64,000 bases of DNA, from the NCBI GenBank assembly GCA_044344795.1, contig JBIJCF010000013.1, positions 4,379 through 68,378 of the forward strand. Reading direction: 5' to 3'. This DNA comes from GCA-2737665 sp044344795 (GTDB lineage Bacteria; Bacteroidota; Bacteroidia; Palsa-965). This document shows positions 14,948 to 24,064 of the stretch, in pieces. Every line of letters begins with the position of its first letter. The stretch's first letter is position 1. The translations under genes were made by a program, and so were the position numbers. The notes under the pieces were generated by a model, which was not told the origin of the DNA, made no database searches, and worked only from the letters and a program-made list of their open reading frames with translations.

Positions 14948-16510
14948 TTATATTGTTGTTAAACGCATCACGGCACGTACTAACCCGATCTCATCAAACG
15001 AATCGGTTAATGCATAGCTGATTACGCCTTTTTCATTTAACGTATTTCCGGTAGCATGACCCATGGCCACTACCTTATGTTGTTTGGTGATTTTGTTGTG
15101 CACACAAAACGCATCTACATTAGATGGACTCGTGAAAACTAAGATATCGGCATCTTCTACAGGTTCTGCAGTACGATCGATAGTTTCGTACACTACAAGA
15201 TTAATCACTTGTACAGTGGGCAATTGCTGCTGAACTGTGCGAACGCTGCCTTTGGCTTGCGGAAATAAAACGGCACTGCGGCCTGCAACTGCACCAAATT
15301 GTTTCGCGATGAGTCGTGTGTCATTACCGCTGCCTATGAAGTCCGCGCGCAGGTTATGTTTACGTAATTCTTCTGAAGTGCCTTTTCCTACAGCTGCAAT
15401 TTTAGTACCCGGCTTAACTTGGTGTTGTTGCACGAAATATTTCACCGCGTGTTTGCTGCTGAAGAATAACCAGTCGTGATCTGGAACTTTGGCAATGGGA
15501 ACTACGCGGGTTTCGATCATGGAGCGGCCATGAACGGTGAATCCGTTGCGCTCCAGAATCATTTTAAACGGATCGTGTGCACGAACATCACGCGACAAAA
15601 ACACGCGGGCAGGTTGAATAGCCTGAAGTCGCTGCACAATTTTTTCTGCGACAGCTTCTCCGTGTTGTGTTTCTGCGTACAGTACCCGCAAGGGGCTTTC
15701 TGCGGTTTCCGCCATGGCTACACGAATTTTAAACGTGTCTTCTTCCATTACACAATACGCGCCTAAAGGCATATGACAACCGCCGTGAAACAGATTTAAT
15801 ATTTTGCGTTCAACGGCAATACACTGTTGTACTTCGTCGTGATGCAAAGCTTGTAATGCAGCAATCAGTTCGTGATCGTTGTCGCGGGTTTGTAGTGCTA
15901 AAACACCTTGTGCGGGTGCGGGAACAAATTCTGTTGCGTCGGGTTGAATAACTTCAAATTCGGAAAGGTCAATGCCTAAGCGTTCTACACCTGCACTTGC
16001 TAACATAATTACGTCGTAGTTGCCATCCCGTAATTTTTGAATTCGTGTAGGGACATTGCCTCGTAAGTCTAGCAGCTGTGTGTCGGGACGAAACGCGAGC
16101 AATTGTGATTGGCGTCTTGCAGATGAAGTTCCAACACGAGCGTTTTCCTTGTAGCCGAATTTACGTTTACGATCGTAACTCTCTTTGCGAATGAGAATAA
16201 GTTCACGAGGATCTTCTCGATACGAAACGGCAGCAATAACAAGTCCTTCGGGCGATTCAGTGGGAAGATCTTTATGCGAATGCACCGCAAGGTCAGCTTG
16301 TTTATTCAACAAGGCATCTTCAATTTCTTTGGTAAAGAAACCTTTGCCTTCCAGTTTATCTAAACTTAAGTGTTGAATTTTATCACCTTGCGTTTTTAGA
16401 ATCAGTAGTTCAGAATCAACTCCGATTTTGCGCAACTCACTTTGTACAAAATGTGCTTGCCACAATGCTAATTCGCTGCCTCGTGTTGCTATCGTGATTT
16501 TTCGTTGCAC
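14948..16510 (-). CDS. hemCD: Fused hydroxymethylbilane synthase / uroporphyrinogen III synthase
   Basis: Residues 1-300 are porphobilinogen deaminase: ATRGSELALWQ, the catalytic aspartate D81 (HSHKDLPT), substrate arginines in VGTSSARRQ and LRGNVPTR, and C245 (FHGGCHMPLG) that binds the dipyrromethane cofactor. Residues 300-520 are HemD-like: VFLSRDVRAHDPFKMILERNG, WLFFSSKHAVKYF and ILVFTSPSNVDAF. The single chain makes the linear tetrapyrrole and cyclises it. HemC-HemD fusions occur in Bacteroidota. It sits in the middle of the haem operon. Confidence 0.95.
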   Translation of the reverse strand: MQRKITIATRGSELALWQAHFVQSELRKIGVDSELLILKTQGDKIQHLSLDKLEGKGFFTKEIEDALLNKQADLAVHSHKDLPTESPEGLVIAAVSYREDPRELILIRKESYDRKRKFGYKENARVGTSSARRQSQLLAFRPDTQLLDLRGNVPTRIQKLRDGNYDVIMLASAGVERLGIDLSEFEVIQPDATEFVPAPAQGVLALQTRDNDHELIAALQALHHDEVQQCIAVERKILNLFHGGCHMPLGAYCVMEEDTFKIRVAMAETAESPLRVLYAETQHGEAVAEKIVQRLQAIQPARVFLSRDVRAHDPFKMILERNGFTVHGRSMIETRVVPIAKVPDHDWLFFSSKHAVKYFVQQHQVKPGTKIAAVGKGTSEELRKHNLRADFIGSGNDTRLIAKQFGAVAGRSAVLFPQAKGSVRTVQQQLPTVQVINLVVYETIDRTAEPVEDADILVFTSPSNVDAFCVHNKITKQHKVVAMGHATGNTLNEKGVISYALTDSFDEIGLVRAVMRLTTI

Positions 16511-16593
16511 GTTGTAATGCGTTAGTGATCTGCAAAAATAAAGGCTATCCCGTGCGAAGAGAAAGCCCTTACAACCTTACAGATTAGGTTTAA

Positions 16594-17826
16594 TTAATTC
16601 TTCTGAGCGTCACCTACCAAAATCTCCCGCGCCATCTTCATTGGAACGCTGATATATTTTTTCTCTACGTAGTTCATTACTTTATCCAAAATCTCGCGCG
16701 AAGCCGGATCCATTTGTTCAATTTCTTTCGCGAACACTGCACCGTAAGCCGTCTCACGAATCTCTTTCACCTTCTTCGGCACTTCCTGCATCGCTAATTC
16801 AACTTGACGTTGACGATACAATTGGCGGAAGTCCAAAATATTATTTTCAATGATGTTGCGGCAAGCTTTCAGTGATTTCTCTCGCTCTTTTAAATTCTCT
16901 TTCGCAACTTCCTGCAAATTATTAACCGCGATTACATTAATATCCCACTCGTTAATAATCTCAGGGTCTAAGTCATTTGGAATGGCTAAATCAATCACCA
17001 CTTTGCGGTTCTTGTCATCACCTACCAGCGCACGATAAAGGTCTTTAGTAATTACTGTTCCTTCAGCGCCTGTACAGGTTACGATTACATCAAACCCTTT
17101 GTTGTATTGTGACAATTCGTTCAGTGCGAAATAGGGTGAGTTGATTTCCTCGGCTAAAGCAGCGGCATTTGAAACGGTGCGATTGAAGATCACGAAGTTG
17201 GAGAATCCGTGCTTACGCAGATAGCGCGCCATTGCAGTATTGGTAACACCGGAACCAACGATGATAAAACGCGCATCCAACGGAACATTCAGCGCACGCA
17301 ACTTACGATACGCTAAAGACACTACAGAAACCGGATTGCGTGCAATATCTGTTTCGGTGTAAACAGCTTTTGCGGTTTCAATGGTTTTTTTTACCACAAC
17401 GCGAATCGTATCGCCTGTAAGTCCTGCTGCAGCTGATCGTTCAAATGCATTGCGAACCTGCGTAATAATTTCACGTTCCCCTACTACTAATGAATCCAAT
17501 GATGATGCGACTTCGAACAAATGACGCAGCGCTGCATCGCCTTGATACAACGAGTGATTATCTAATGCGAACTTGATTTCATCATTATTACCCGCGAAGA
17601 AAATTTCGAAAAAACGACTCAAAAAAACTTCATCGGGATAACCTTCATACACCAATGTAAATTCCACACGATTGCAGGTGGATAAATACATCAGTTCCTG
17701 AATTCCGCACTCTTCCTTAATTTGTGCCAGTACTGCATCACGACGCTCGTCTTCTAAATGAAAACGACCGATGTGGTTGATATCCACACTGCGATGGTTG
17801 AAGCTGATGAGATGCAGCGAATTCAT
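16594..17826 (-). CDS. hemA: Glutamyl-tRNA reductase
   Basis: It reduces glutamyl-tRNA to glutamate-1-semialdehyde, the committed haem step in the C5 pathway. The catalytic cysteine is in LSTCNRVEF, followed by SSLDSLVVGEREIITQV and the NADPH fold FIIVGSGVTNTAMARYL. I start it at the ATG at 17826 (MNSLHLISFNHRSV, the usual beginning) rather than the in-frame TTG at 17835. A promoter-like GATTTTTG lies 6 bases before that ATG. It leads the operon with hemCD and hemB. Confidence 0.96.
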   Translation of the reverse strand: MNSLHLISFNHRSVDINHIGRFHLEDERRDAVLAQIKEECGIQELMYLSTCNRVEFTLVYEGYPDEVFLSRFFEIFFAGNNDEIKFALDNHSLYQGDAALRHLFEVASSLDSLVVGEREIITQVRNAFERSAAAGLTGDTIRVVVKKTIETAKAVYTETDIARNPVSVVSLAYRKLRALNVPLDARFIIVGSGVTNTAMARYLRKHGFSNFVIFNRTVSNAAALAEEINSPYFALNELSQYNKGFDVIVTCTGAEGTVITKDLYRALVGDDKNRKVVIDLAIPNDLDPEIINEWDINVIAVNNLQEVAKENLKEREKSLKACRNIIENNILDFRQLYRQRQVELAMQEVPKKVKEIRETAYGAVFAKEIEQMDPASREILDKVMNYVEKKYISVPMKMAREILVGDAQKN

Positions 17827-18051
17827 GTACCACAAAAATCCGATGAACTGTAACTTTGATTGTCAGAATACTGTCAAAACGCTTATTTAGATGCGGTTTA
17901 AATAGCTTGTAAGTATCATAAATTCAGAAACATACACACAAGTGCGATTAGTGTCAGGTTGGATTCATAGTAAAATTGATGACGGTCAGTCTATTTGGAG
18001 TGTAATTGATTGTCATATCCATTTACAAACGGATAGATTATTCACAGGCTG

Positions 18052-18059
18052 TAGTTTTG
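18052..18059 (+). promoter_or_regulatory. TAnnTTTG -7 box before the TPR gene
   Basis: TAGTTTTG matches the Bacteroidota -7 consensus TAnnTTTG exactly and ends 4 bases before the ATG at 18064. No clear TTTG box was found at the -33 position. A start of transcription at or next to the ATG would give a leaderless mRNA. Confidence 0.5.
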
Positions 18060-18063
18060 CAGG

Positions 18064-19206
18064 ATGCGGGCGGTGCTTATTTTCATCTTGTTATTGTCGG
18101 TAAGGCAACTTTATGGGCAATCCGAAAAGGAATTGCTAGAACAACGATTACGACTGGAATTAACCGATACCGCTCGCATCAGTGCATTAAATCGTTTGGC
18201 GTATCTCAATCGCGCCATTGATCCGGCTCGCTCATGGGAATTGTTGCGCAAATCGAACGCACTCTTACAACGTGTGGATTATCCTCAGGGACAAAGCGAT
18301 TATCACAACCATCTTGGTGTCTTGTTTTATCGCCAGGGCAATTTCACACGCGCCGCGGAGCAACATCTTGCCGCATTAAAAATCAGGGAATACCGCAACG
18401 ACCGCTTGGGCATGATGAAGTCGTATATCAATCTTGGTAATGTGTACGGCGATCTCTTGCAATATTCACGCGCTGCCCGGTTTTACGAAAAGGCAGAACA
18501 ATTGCTGCTGGAGCAAAATGATGTGTTGTGGTTGGCGCGGGTATACAATAATCAGGCGGCGCTCGGTTTGCAGATGAATAATGATGTACTCTGCAAAAGT
18601 TATTGCAACAAGGTGCTTCAGCTTAATATTGGAGACAGGGATCCGACGTTGTTGGGACAGGCACTCAATAATCTGGGTGTTGCTTTTCAAAACGAAGGAC
18701 GATTGGATAGTGCGCAAGTCATTTATAACCGCGCTTATCAATTGGGAGAACAGAGTGGAGACAAAACATTGCTTACCGATGCTACTATCAATTTGGGGAA
18801 TATTTTTCGTTTGAAAGGGGAATCCGCACAAGGTGTTGTTTTTCATCGTGAGGCATTGGAGCTAGCGGCAAGTATTGGTTATGCGGAGGGGATTCGTGTT
18901 GCATATCAGGCACTCTCAGCAGATTATGAAGCTCAGGCCAATTGGAAAGAAGCTTTTTTTGTACACCGAAGATTGAAGCAGATCAGTGATTCGCTCTTGA
19001 ATGAACATACAACCCAAACGACTTCCGAATTATTCAATTTATGGGAACAGGAGTTGAAGGTGCGCGAATGGCAATCGCGACAAGGAGCTGCACAAGCGGA
19101 GCAAGAACGTCAATCGCGGCGTACTGAACGCATCATCACCGGCGCTATAGTCATATTCGCGCTGTCGGGTGTCACGATTATCTATCTGCGAAAGCGTCGT
19201 TCATAA
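18064..19206 (+). CDS. TPR-repeat protein with one C-terminal membrane segment
   Basis: A 380-residue protein with a signal peptide (residues 1-19), about five tetratricopeptide repeats between residues 50 and 285 (NHLGVLFYRQGNFTRAAEQ, YINLGNVYGDLLQYSRAAR, NNLGVAFQNEGRLDSAQ, INLGNIFRLKGESAQ), a short coiled coil and a membrane helix at 355-373 ending KRRS. The layout is the sensor half of Bacteroidota TPR histidine kinases, but the cytoplasmic kinase domain is absent: the chain stops six residues after the helix. It could be a stand-alone periplasmic scaffold or a truncated sensor. The downstream sequence shows no kinase remnant. Confidence 0.8.
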   Translation: MRAVLIFILLLSVRQLYGQSEKELLEQRLRLELTDTARISALNRLAYLNRAIDPARSWELLRKSNALLQRVDYPQGQSDYHNHLGVLFYRQGNFTRAAEQHLAALKIREYRNDRLGMMKSYINLGNVYGDLLQYSRAARFYEKAEQLLLEQNDVLWLARVYNNQAALGLQMNNDVLCKSYCNKVLQLNIGDRDPTLLGQALNNLGVAFQNEGRLDSAQVIYNRAYQLGEQSGDKTLLTDATINLGNIFRLKGESAQGVVFHREALELAASIGYAEGIRVAYQALSADYEAQANWKEAFFVHRRLKQISDSLLNEHTTQTTSELFNLWEQELKVREWQSRQGAAQAEQERQSRRTERIITGAIVIFALSGVTIIYLRKRRS

Positions 19207-19333
19207 CTTCTAACGTCTTCATACTTAATGTAATCCGCGCTGTTCAAGAATTGTGATGAGTTGCGTCATCAGTAACGCTGTACTTTTATTCTGCAGACCA
19301 CATTCGGAAGTGAGGCCTTAAACGAAGTGGTAT

Positions 19334-19768
19334 ATGAATCAATTTTCTTTATTGGGTGGTGCTGCGTCAGTTGTGCCCGTTGCGGATTTCCCGTTTTATC
19401 AGTCTTACGTTCCAGCCGGAATACCAGCTCCGCCGCACGATGCATCTCGTGATGAAATAGATCTAAATAAATTTTTAGTTCAACATCCGAGGGATACTTT
19501 TTTTATCCGGGCACGTGGTGAGTCGATGCGCGATGCAGGTATTCGTGATGGTGCTATACTTGTGGTCGATCGTGCGCGAGTTCCGGCGTCGGGAGATATT
19601 GTGGTGGCCATACTTGACGGAGAGTTTACGGTGAAGCGTTATTTGACAGATGCGTCAGGTGTGGTGCTGCATGCCGAGAATCCCCTGTTTCAGGATATAC
19701 GTGTAGAGGCGGAAGCGCGTTTTGCCGTGTGGGGCGTGGTGACGTATGTGATACACGAGGCGGAGTGA
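19334..19768 (+). CDS. umuD: UmuD-type S24 peptidase
   Basis: A 144-residue LexA/UmuD-like protein. The self-cleavage site A28-G29 (YVPAGIPAPP), the nucleophile S64 (RARGESMRDAG) and the general base K101 (EFTVKRYL) are all present. UmuD is cleaved with RecA help after DNA damage and then joins UmuC to make translesion polymerase V. No umuC lies next to it: the next gene, starting 45 bases downstream, is an aldehyde dehydrogenase. The partner may be elsewhere in the genome. Confidence 0.92.
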   Translation: MNQFSLLGGAASVVPVADFPFYQSYVPAGIPAPPHDASRDEIDLNKFLVQHPRDTFFIRARGESMRDAGIRDGAILVVDRARVPASGDIVVAILDGEFTVKRYLTDASGVVLHAENPLFQDIRVEAEARFAVWGVVTYVIHEAE

Positions 19769-19812
19769 TGGGAGCGGAATGAATTCGTATTTTTAAGTTC
19801 TTGTAAATCATC

Positions 19813-21255
19813 ATGGAAAAACTTCAGAATTACATCAACGGGCAACTGGTTCCTCCAACAGGAAATACGTATATCGATAATTATCATCCGGCAACGGGTA
19901 AAGTATATTCATTGATTCCCGATTCGGATCAACGCGATATTCAGATGGCGGTAGATGCAGCGAAAGCTGCTTTTCCAAGTTGGTCGGTAACACCCGCAGA
20001 GAAGCGCATGAAAATTATGATGCGTGTTGCAGAAATTGTACAACGCGATCTGGAAGCTTTTGCTCAAGCAGAATCTAAAGACAACGGAAAGCCGGTGTCG
20101 TTGGCGCGTGTAGTGGACATTCCGCGTGCGGTGAGCAACTTCGAATTTTTTGCAACAGCGATTATGCACTATGCTTCCGAGTCGCATGCAATGGAAGACA
20201 CGGCAATCAATTATACGTTACGCCAACCGATTGGTGTTGTTGGATGCATCTCTCCATGGAATTTGCCGTTGTATTTATTTACGTGGAAAATTGCACCGGC
20301 GTTGGCTGCGGGAAACTGTGTGGTGGCAAAGCCTTCCGAAGTAACGCCCATGACGGCTTATTTATTATCGAAAGCGTGCATAGAAGCAGGAATGCCTGAA
20401 GGTGTGTTGAACATTGTTCATGGCCTTGGCGGTAAAGCAGGACAGGCTATTGTAGAGCATCCGGAAATTAAAGCCGTGTCGTTTACCGGCGGAACTAAAA
20501 CAGGTGCAGCATTAGCCGCTACTGCAGCTCCGATGTTTAAGAAGTTGTCGTTGGAGTTGGGCGGAAAAAATCCGAACATCATTTTTGCGGATTGTGATTT
20601 TGATGCGATGCTAAAGACAACTGTTCAATCATCATTTGCGAATCAGGGACAAATATGTTTATGCGGGTCTCGCATTTTTGTGGAACGACCGTTATATGAA
20701 AAATTCCGTGATGCATTTGTAGCACGCGTGCAACAATTAGTTCCGGGCGATCCTTCGAACGATGCGACAAAATTGGGCGCAGTAGTTTCGGAGGCACACA
20801 TGGAAAAAGTATTGTCGTATGTGCAGTTAGCGCGTGAAGAAGGCGGAACAGTCTTAAGCGGAGGTCATCGTGTGGTGATGGAAGGCGACTTAAAAGAAGG
20901 CTGGTACATTGCTCCGACAGTCATTGAAGGATTGCCGTTCAATTGCCGCACCAATCAGGAAGAAATTTTCGGACCTGTGGTTACCATCATGCCATTCGAT
21001 ACAGAAGAAGAAGTATTGATGATGGCTAACAGCACCATTTACGGATTAGCATCAACAGTGTGGACGCAAAATTTAACGCGTGCTCATCGTGTAGCGCAAC
21101 AACTTCACGCCGGCATTGTGTGGATCAACTGCTGGTTACTGCGTGATCTTCGTACGCCTTTCGGTGGCGTCAAAGGTTCCGGTGTGGGTCGCGAAGGCGG
21201 ATTCGAAGCACTACGCTTTTTTACTGAAGCGAAGAATGTGTGTGTGAAGTTATAA
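19813..21255 (+). CDS. Aldehyde dehydrogenase, ALDH8-like
   Basis: NAD(P)-dependent aldehyde oxidation. The 480-residue protein has the ISPWNLPLYLFTWKIAPALA cofactor region, the glycine motif SFTGGTKTG, the general base E248 (LELGGKNPN) and the nucleophile C282 in NQGQICLCGSRIFV. The ICLCGSRIFV sequence is characteristic of ALDH8-type enzymes such as 2-aminomuconate-6-semialdehyde dehydrogenase of tryptophan and nicotinate breakdown. The exact substrate is inference. A cyclase-family hydrolase of the kynurenine formamidase type occurs 26 kb away, but no other pathway gene is near. Confidence 0.88.
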   Translation: MEKLQNYINGQLVPPTGNTYIDNYHPATGKVYSLIPDSDQRDIQMAVDAAKAAFPSWSVTPAEKRMKIMMRVAEIVQRDLEAFAQAESKDNGKPVSLARVVDIPRAVSNFEFFATAIMHYASESHAMEDTAINYTLRQPIGVVGCISPWNLPLYLFTWKIAPALAAGNCVVAKPSEVTPMTAYLLSKACIEAGMPEGVLNIVHGLGGKAGQAIVEHPEIKAVSFTGGTKTGAALAATAAPMFKKLSLELGGKNPNIIFADCDFDAMLKTTVQSSFANQGQICLCGSRIFVERPLYEKFRDAFVARVQQLVPGDPSNDATKLGAVVSEAHMEKVLSYVQLAREEGGTVLSGGHRVVMEGDLKEGWYIAPTVIEGLPFNCRTNQEEIFGPVVTIMPFDTEEEVLMMANSTIYGLASTVWTQNLTRAHRVAQQLHAGIVWINCWLLRDLRTPFGGVKGSGVGREGGFEALRFFTEAKNVCVKL

Positions 21256-21330
21256 GACATCATTGCCGGGATTATTTGGTGGATAAAAAAAACTTATCGT
21301 AACTTTTCCTATCACCAAATCTCCCTCACT

Positions 21331-21750
21331 ATGTTACAAGCATTTCTCGATCATGCCAATTGGGCTGCTATTGTGGTCGCAGCACTCACGTATTTTTTTA
21401 TCGGAGCCATCTGGTATTCGCCTTTATTGTTTTCTAAAGTGTGGGCAGAAGGCCACGGTATTGTCGTTTCGGACGACGATAAAAAGAAAATGCCGCTCAT
21501 TTTCGGAACGACGTTTTTTATTGGTGCAGTTATGGCAGTTGCCCTCGCGGTGATCATCTTTGTTTTTCAATCGACGAAGTGTGTGTCCGGAATAAAATTG
21601 GGACTGCTGTGTGGAGTGGGTCTTGCAATTGGTCCGATGACGATGAATTTTTTATACCATCGGAAATCATTCAAATTATTTTTAATTGATGCGGGTTATC
21701 ATGTGATCAGTGTGGTGATGATGAGCATTATTATTTCAATCTGGAAATAG
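21331..21750 (+). CDS. DUF1761 membrane protein
   Basis: A 139-residue protein with four predicted membrane segments (about residues 8-30, 50-80, 88-105, 115-137) and the N-terminal block NWAAIVVAALTYFFIGAIWY followed by SPLLFSKVW, typical of DUF1761. The function of the family is unknown. A TAACTTTT promoter-like box lies about 25 bases upstream of the ATG. Confidence 0.8.
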   Translation: MLQAFLDHANWAAIVVAALTYFFIGAIWYSPLLFSKVWAEGHGIVVSDDDKKKMPLIFGTTFFIGAVMAVALAVIIFVFQSTKCVSGIKLGLLCGVGLAIGPMTMNFLYHRKSFKLFLIDAGYHVISVVMMSIIISIWK

Positions 21751-21823
21751 TGCACCCAGTAATAATTTGTTTTTAAATACATGACCGGAAAGAATGTGGT
21801 CAGGATTAACAAATAAACTATTG

Positions 21824-22828
21824 TTAGATTACCGCACTTTCCAACATCTGCAGCGTTTTCATTTTTGTGTCCACTTTAGCGCGAATACCTATAGGTAACG
21901 TGATTTTATCTACAGTATGTCCGAAACTGAAACCGCTGATAACAGGCACGCGGAAGTTGGAAAAATGATGTTGCATTACTTCATGTAATGTGAACGATTC
22001 TTCCGGGTTTTCCGCTACGCATTTATTGCAAGATCCGAACACCACGGCTTTCACCTGATTCAACACGTTCGCTTGTTGTAGTTGCGTTAACATGCGATCA
22101 ATGGCATACGGTTCTTCTTCGGTTTCTTCCAGGAATAAAATGGCATCTTGTAAATTCGGCATCCAGGCGGTTCCTAATAATGTAGTAAATACAGCAAGAT
22201 TACCCCCGATCAATCGACCTTCTGCGCTGCCACCCGTGTACACTGTTGCATCCGCCGCATGATAAACAGGCATTGTAGCTTCCATTATAGTTTCTTTAAA
22301 ACTGTTTGTCGTTGCGGGCGACCATGTGTTGATGCCTACCGGTCCGTGAAAAGTGGTCCAACCGAGTTGGGAATGAAACATGTTCAACAGAAACGTTAGA
22401 TCGCTGAAGCCGCACAATACTTTCGGTGTTTCGGGAATCGTGGAGAAGTCAAGATGATTTAATAATCGTGCACAGCCCCAGCCTCCGCGTGCCGCAATAA
22501 TACCATGCACTTCAGGATCTTTTAGAAATCCCATTAATTCTTGTGCGCGTTCTTCATCTGTTCCTGCCAAATAGCCGTTGCGCTTGGTACTGCTTGCGCC
22601 CACCTTAACCGTAAATCCCAATGCTTGAAGCACTGTTTTTGCCACTTCCAGTTTTTCGGGATGAAAGATAGCGCCTGCCGGAGCAGTGATGGCAATGGTG
22701 TTTCCGGGTTGCAGACGCTTTGGTTTTTTAGTGACAGCTCCGTTTATTGATAATGTCATTCCCGGCAAAACGGCCGGTGTTGCAGCAGCAGAGAATGCGG
22801 CGAGTTTGAGGAAATGGGATCGTTTCAT
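21824..22828 (-). CDS. LD-carboxypeptidase (peptidase S66)
   Basis: It trims the terminal D-alanine from murein tetrapeptides, or cleaves microcin C-like adducts in the MccF branch. The 334-residue protein has the S66 catalytic triad: S142 in LCGFSDLTFLL, E234 in LFLEETEEEPYAIDRML and H304 in ISGFSFGHTVDK, plus the substrate-loop ARGGWGCARLL. The N-terminus (KRSHFLKLAAFSAAATPAVL) is a signal peptide with a Tat-like shape but only one arginine, so the export route is uncertain. It implies a periplasmic enzyme, unlike cytoplasmic E. coli LdcA. Confidence 0.9.
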   Translation of the reverse strand: MKRSHFLKLAAFSAAATPAVLPGMTLSINGAVTKKPKRLQPGNTIAITAPAGAIFHPEKLEVAKTVLQALGFTVKVGASSTKRNGYLAGTDEERAQELMGFLKDPEVHGIIAARGGWGCARLLNHLDFSTIPETPKVLCGFSDLTFLLNMFHSQLGWTTFHGPVGINTWSPATTNSFKETIMEATMPVYHAADATVYTGGSAEGRLIGGNLAVFTTLLGTAWMPNLQDAILFLEETEEEPYAIDRMLTQLQQANVLNQVKAVVFGSCNKCVAENPEESFTLHEVMQHHFSNFRVPVISGFSFGHTVDKITLPIGIRAKVDTKMKTLQMLESAVI

Positions 22829-22845
22829 AGGTGTAGCTTAAAAAC

Positions 22846-22894
22846 AAATCCGATCATGGTAGTTTCGACACGCTCAACCACCATGATCGGATTT
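22846..22894. terminator. Long hairpin between the OmpA lipoprotein and LD-carboxypeptidase genes
   Basis: AAATCCGATCATGGT (22846-22860) and ACCATGATCGGATTT (22880-22894) are perfect 15-base complements. The loop contains GTTTCGACACGCTCAAC, itself a small palindrome of the TTCGACA-GCTCA type that is common as an intergenic repeat in many bacteria. It lies 19 bases after the stop of the - strand OmpA-type gene and could terminate that transcript. Confidence 0.6.
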
Positions 22895-22912
22895 AACTAA
22901 GCGCGCTTAGTA

Positions 22913-23917
22913 TTAATTCTGATTCAACACGCTGAAAATTTCGTCGAGTTTTGGAGTAAGAATAATTTCTGTACGACGATTTTTAGCGCGAGCGGACTCT
23001 GTCTTGGCGTTTTCAACCGGCGCAAACTCTGCACGACCGGCGGCTGTAACACGCGCAGGATCTATCTTCCCGCCCGACAACAAAATTTTAGTTACTGAAG
23101 TCGCACGCATCACACTCAAATCCCAATTGTCTTTTACTTCTCCTGAGCCTTTCATCGGTTGGTCATCGGTATGTCCTTCCACCATCACGGTAATATCCGG
23201 ATTTTGCTCCAGGACTTTGGCTATTTCTTTGAGCGCCTTTTCTCCTTGTGATGCTACTTTGTAGCTGCCAGTGTTGAATAATAATTTGTCTTCCATAGAA
23301 ACATAGATCTTACCGTTTTTCTGCGTTACAGTTAATCCTTGTCCTTGGAAGGTGATTAATGCATCGGTTACTTTTTTCTTCAACGCTACTAATGCAGAAT
23401 CTTTTTGAGCTAAAGCGCGCTCCAATTCTTGTACACGAGCCTCACGCTTGCTTAGTTCTAGCTTCAACGAATCCAATGAACGCTTTTGCTTTTTCAGATC
23501 GATGTCCATGCGCTTCAATGAATCTTCTTTCGCCATCAACTGCTCTTGCGTCATGTTTAACTTTCCTACTAACTGCGTATTCTCGTTCGACTGCCGCGCC
23601 AACAATTCTTTGTTTTGTTTCAATAACAACTCATAATTAGAGTTCAATTGATTGTATTGAAACGTCAATAAACGATAACGCATACCGCAACCGGTAGTGT
23701 CTTCGATCAAACCTTTAATTTGGCGTTTGTTCTCAGTTACCTGACGATCGAGTTCTGCGTTTTTGGTTTCGTAATCAGCGTTGGCTGCTTTTATTTTAGC
23801 CAATTCAGCTTCAGCAGTTTCGCGCTTCGCTTTTTCTTCTTCGTATTTTCTCGCAGGCACACACGCAGCAAATACTGATGCGATTACCAAGGTGGCAACG
23901 ACTAATGTTTTGGTCAT
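22913..23917 (-). CDS. OmpA-family lipoprotein with coiled coil
   Basis: I start at the ATG at 23917, which gives MTKTLVVATLVIASVFAAC, a lipoprotein signal with the lipid-modified cysteine in the lipobox. An ATG 48 bases earlier is in frame but adds residues with no signal character. Residues 25-190 form a long coiled coil. Residues 200-320 are an OmpA C-terminal domain (FNTGSYKVASQGEKALKEIA, VEGHTDDQP, GRAEFAP, NRRTEI) that binds peptidoglycan. It probably links the outer membrane to the cell wall. Confidence 0.9.
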   Translation of the reverse strand: MTKTLVVATLVIASVFAACVPARKYEEEKAKRETAEAELAKIKAANADYETKNAELDRQVTENKRQIKGLIEDTTGCGMRYRLLTFQYNQLNSNYELLLKQNKELLARQSNENTQLVGKLNMTQEQLMAKEDSLKRMDIDLKKQKRSLDSLKLELSKREARVQELERALAQKDSALVALKKKVTDALITFQGQGLTVTQKNGKIYVSMEDKLLFNTGSYKVASQGEKALKEIAKVLEQNPDITVMVEGHTDDQPMKGSGEVKDNWDLSVMRATSVTKILLSGGKIDPARVTAAGRAEFAPVENAKTESARAKNRRTEIILTPKLDEIFSVLNQN

Positions 23918-23937
23918 GGGACTTCTTCTTGTTTGTC

Positions 23938-23945
23938 CAAAGATA
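23938..23945 (-). promoter_or_regulatory. TAnnTTTG -7 box for the OmpA lipoprotein
   Basis: On the - strand TATCTTTG is an exact match to TAnnTTTG, 20 bases before the ATG at 23917, and so supports that start. Confidence 0.5.
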
Positions 23946-24064
23946 TTGTGCTTCAAGCAATTCATGGTTGGCTCGTGTTGAAGTTATCAACGATGTTTTG
24001 GTGATTTTTAACGAAACCCTGAATCTGAATAGGGCGTAAAGAATTACAAAAATGACGCCTCGTT

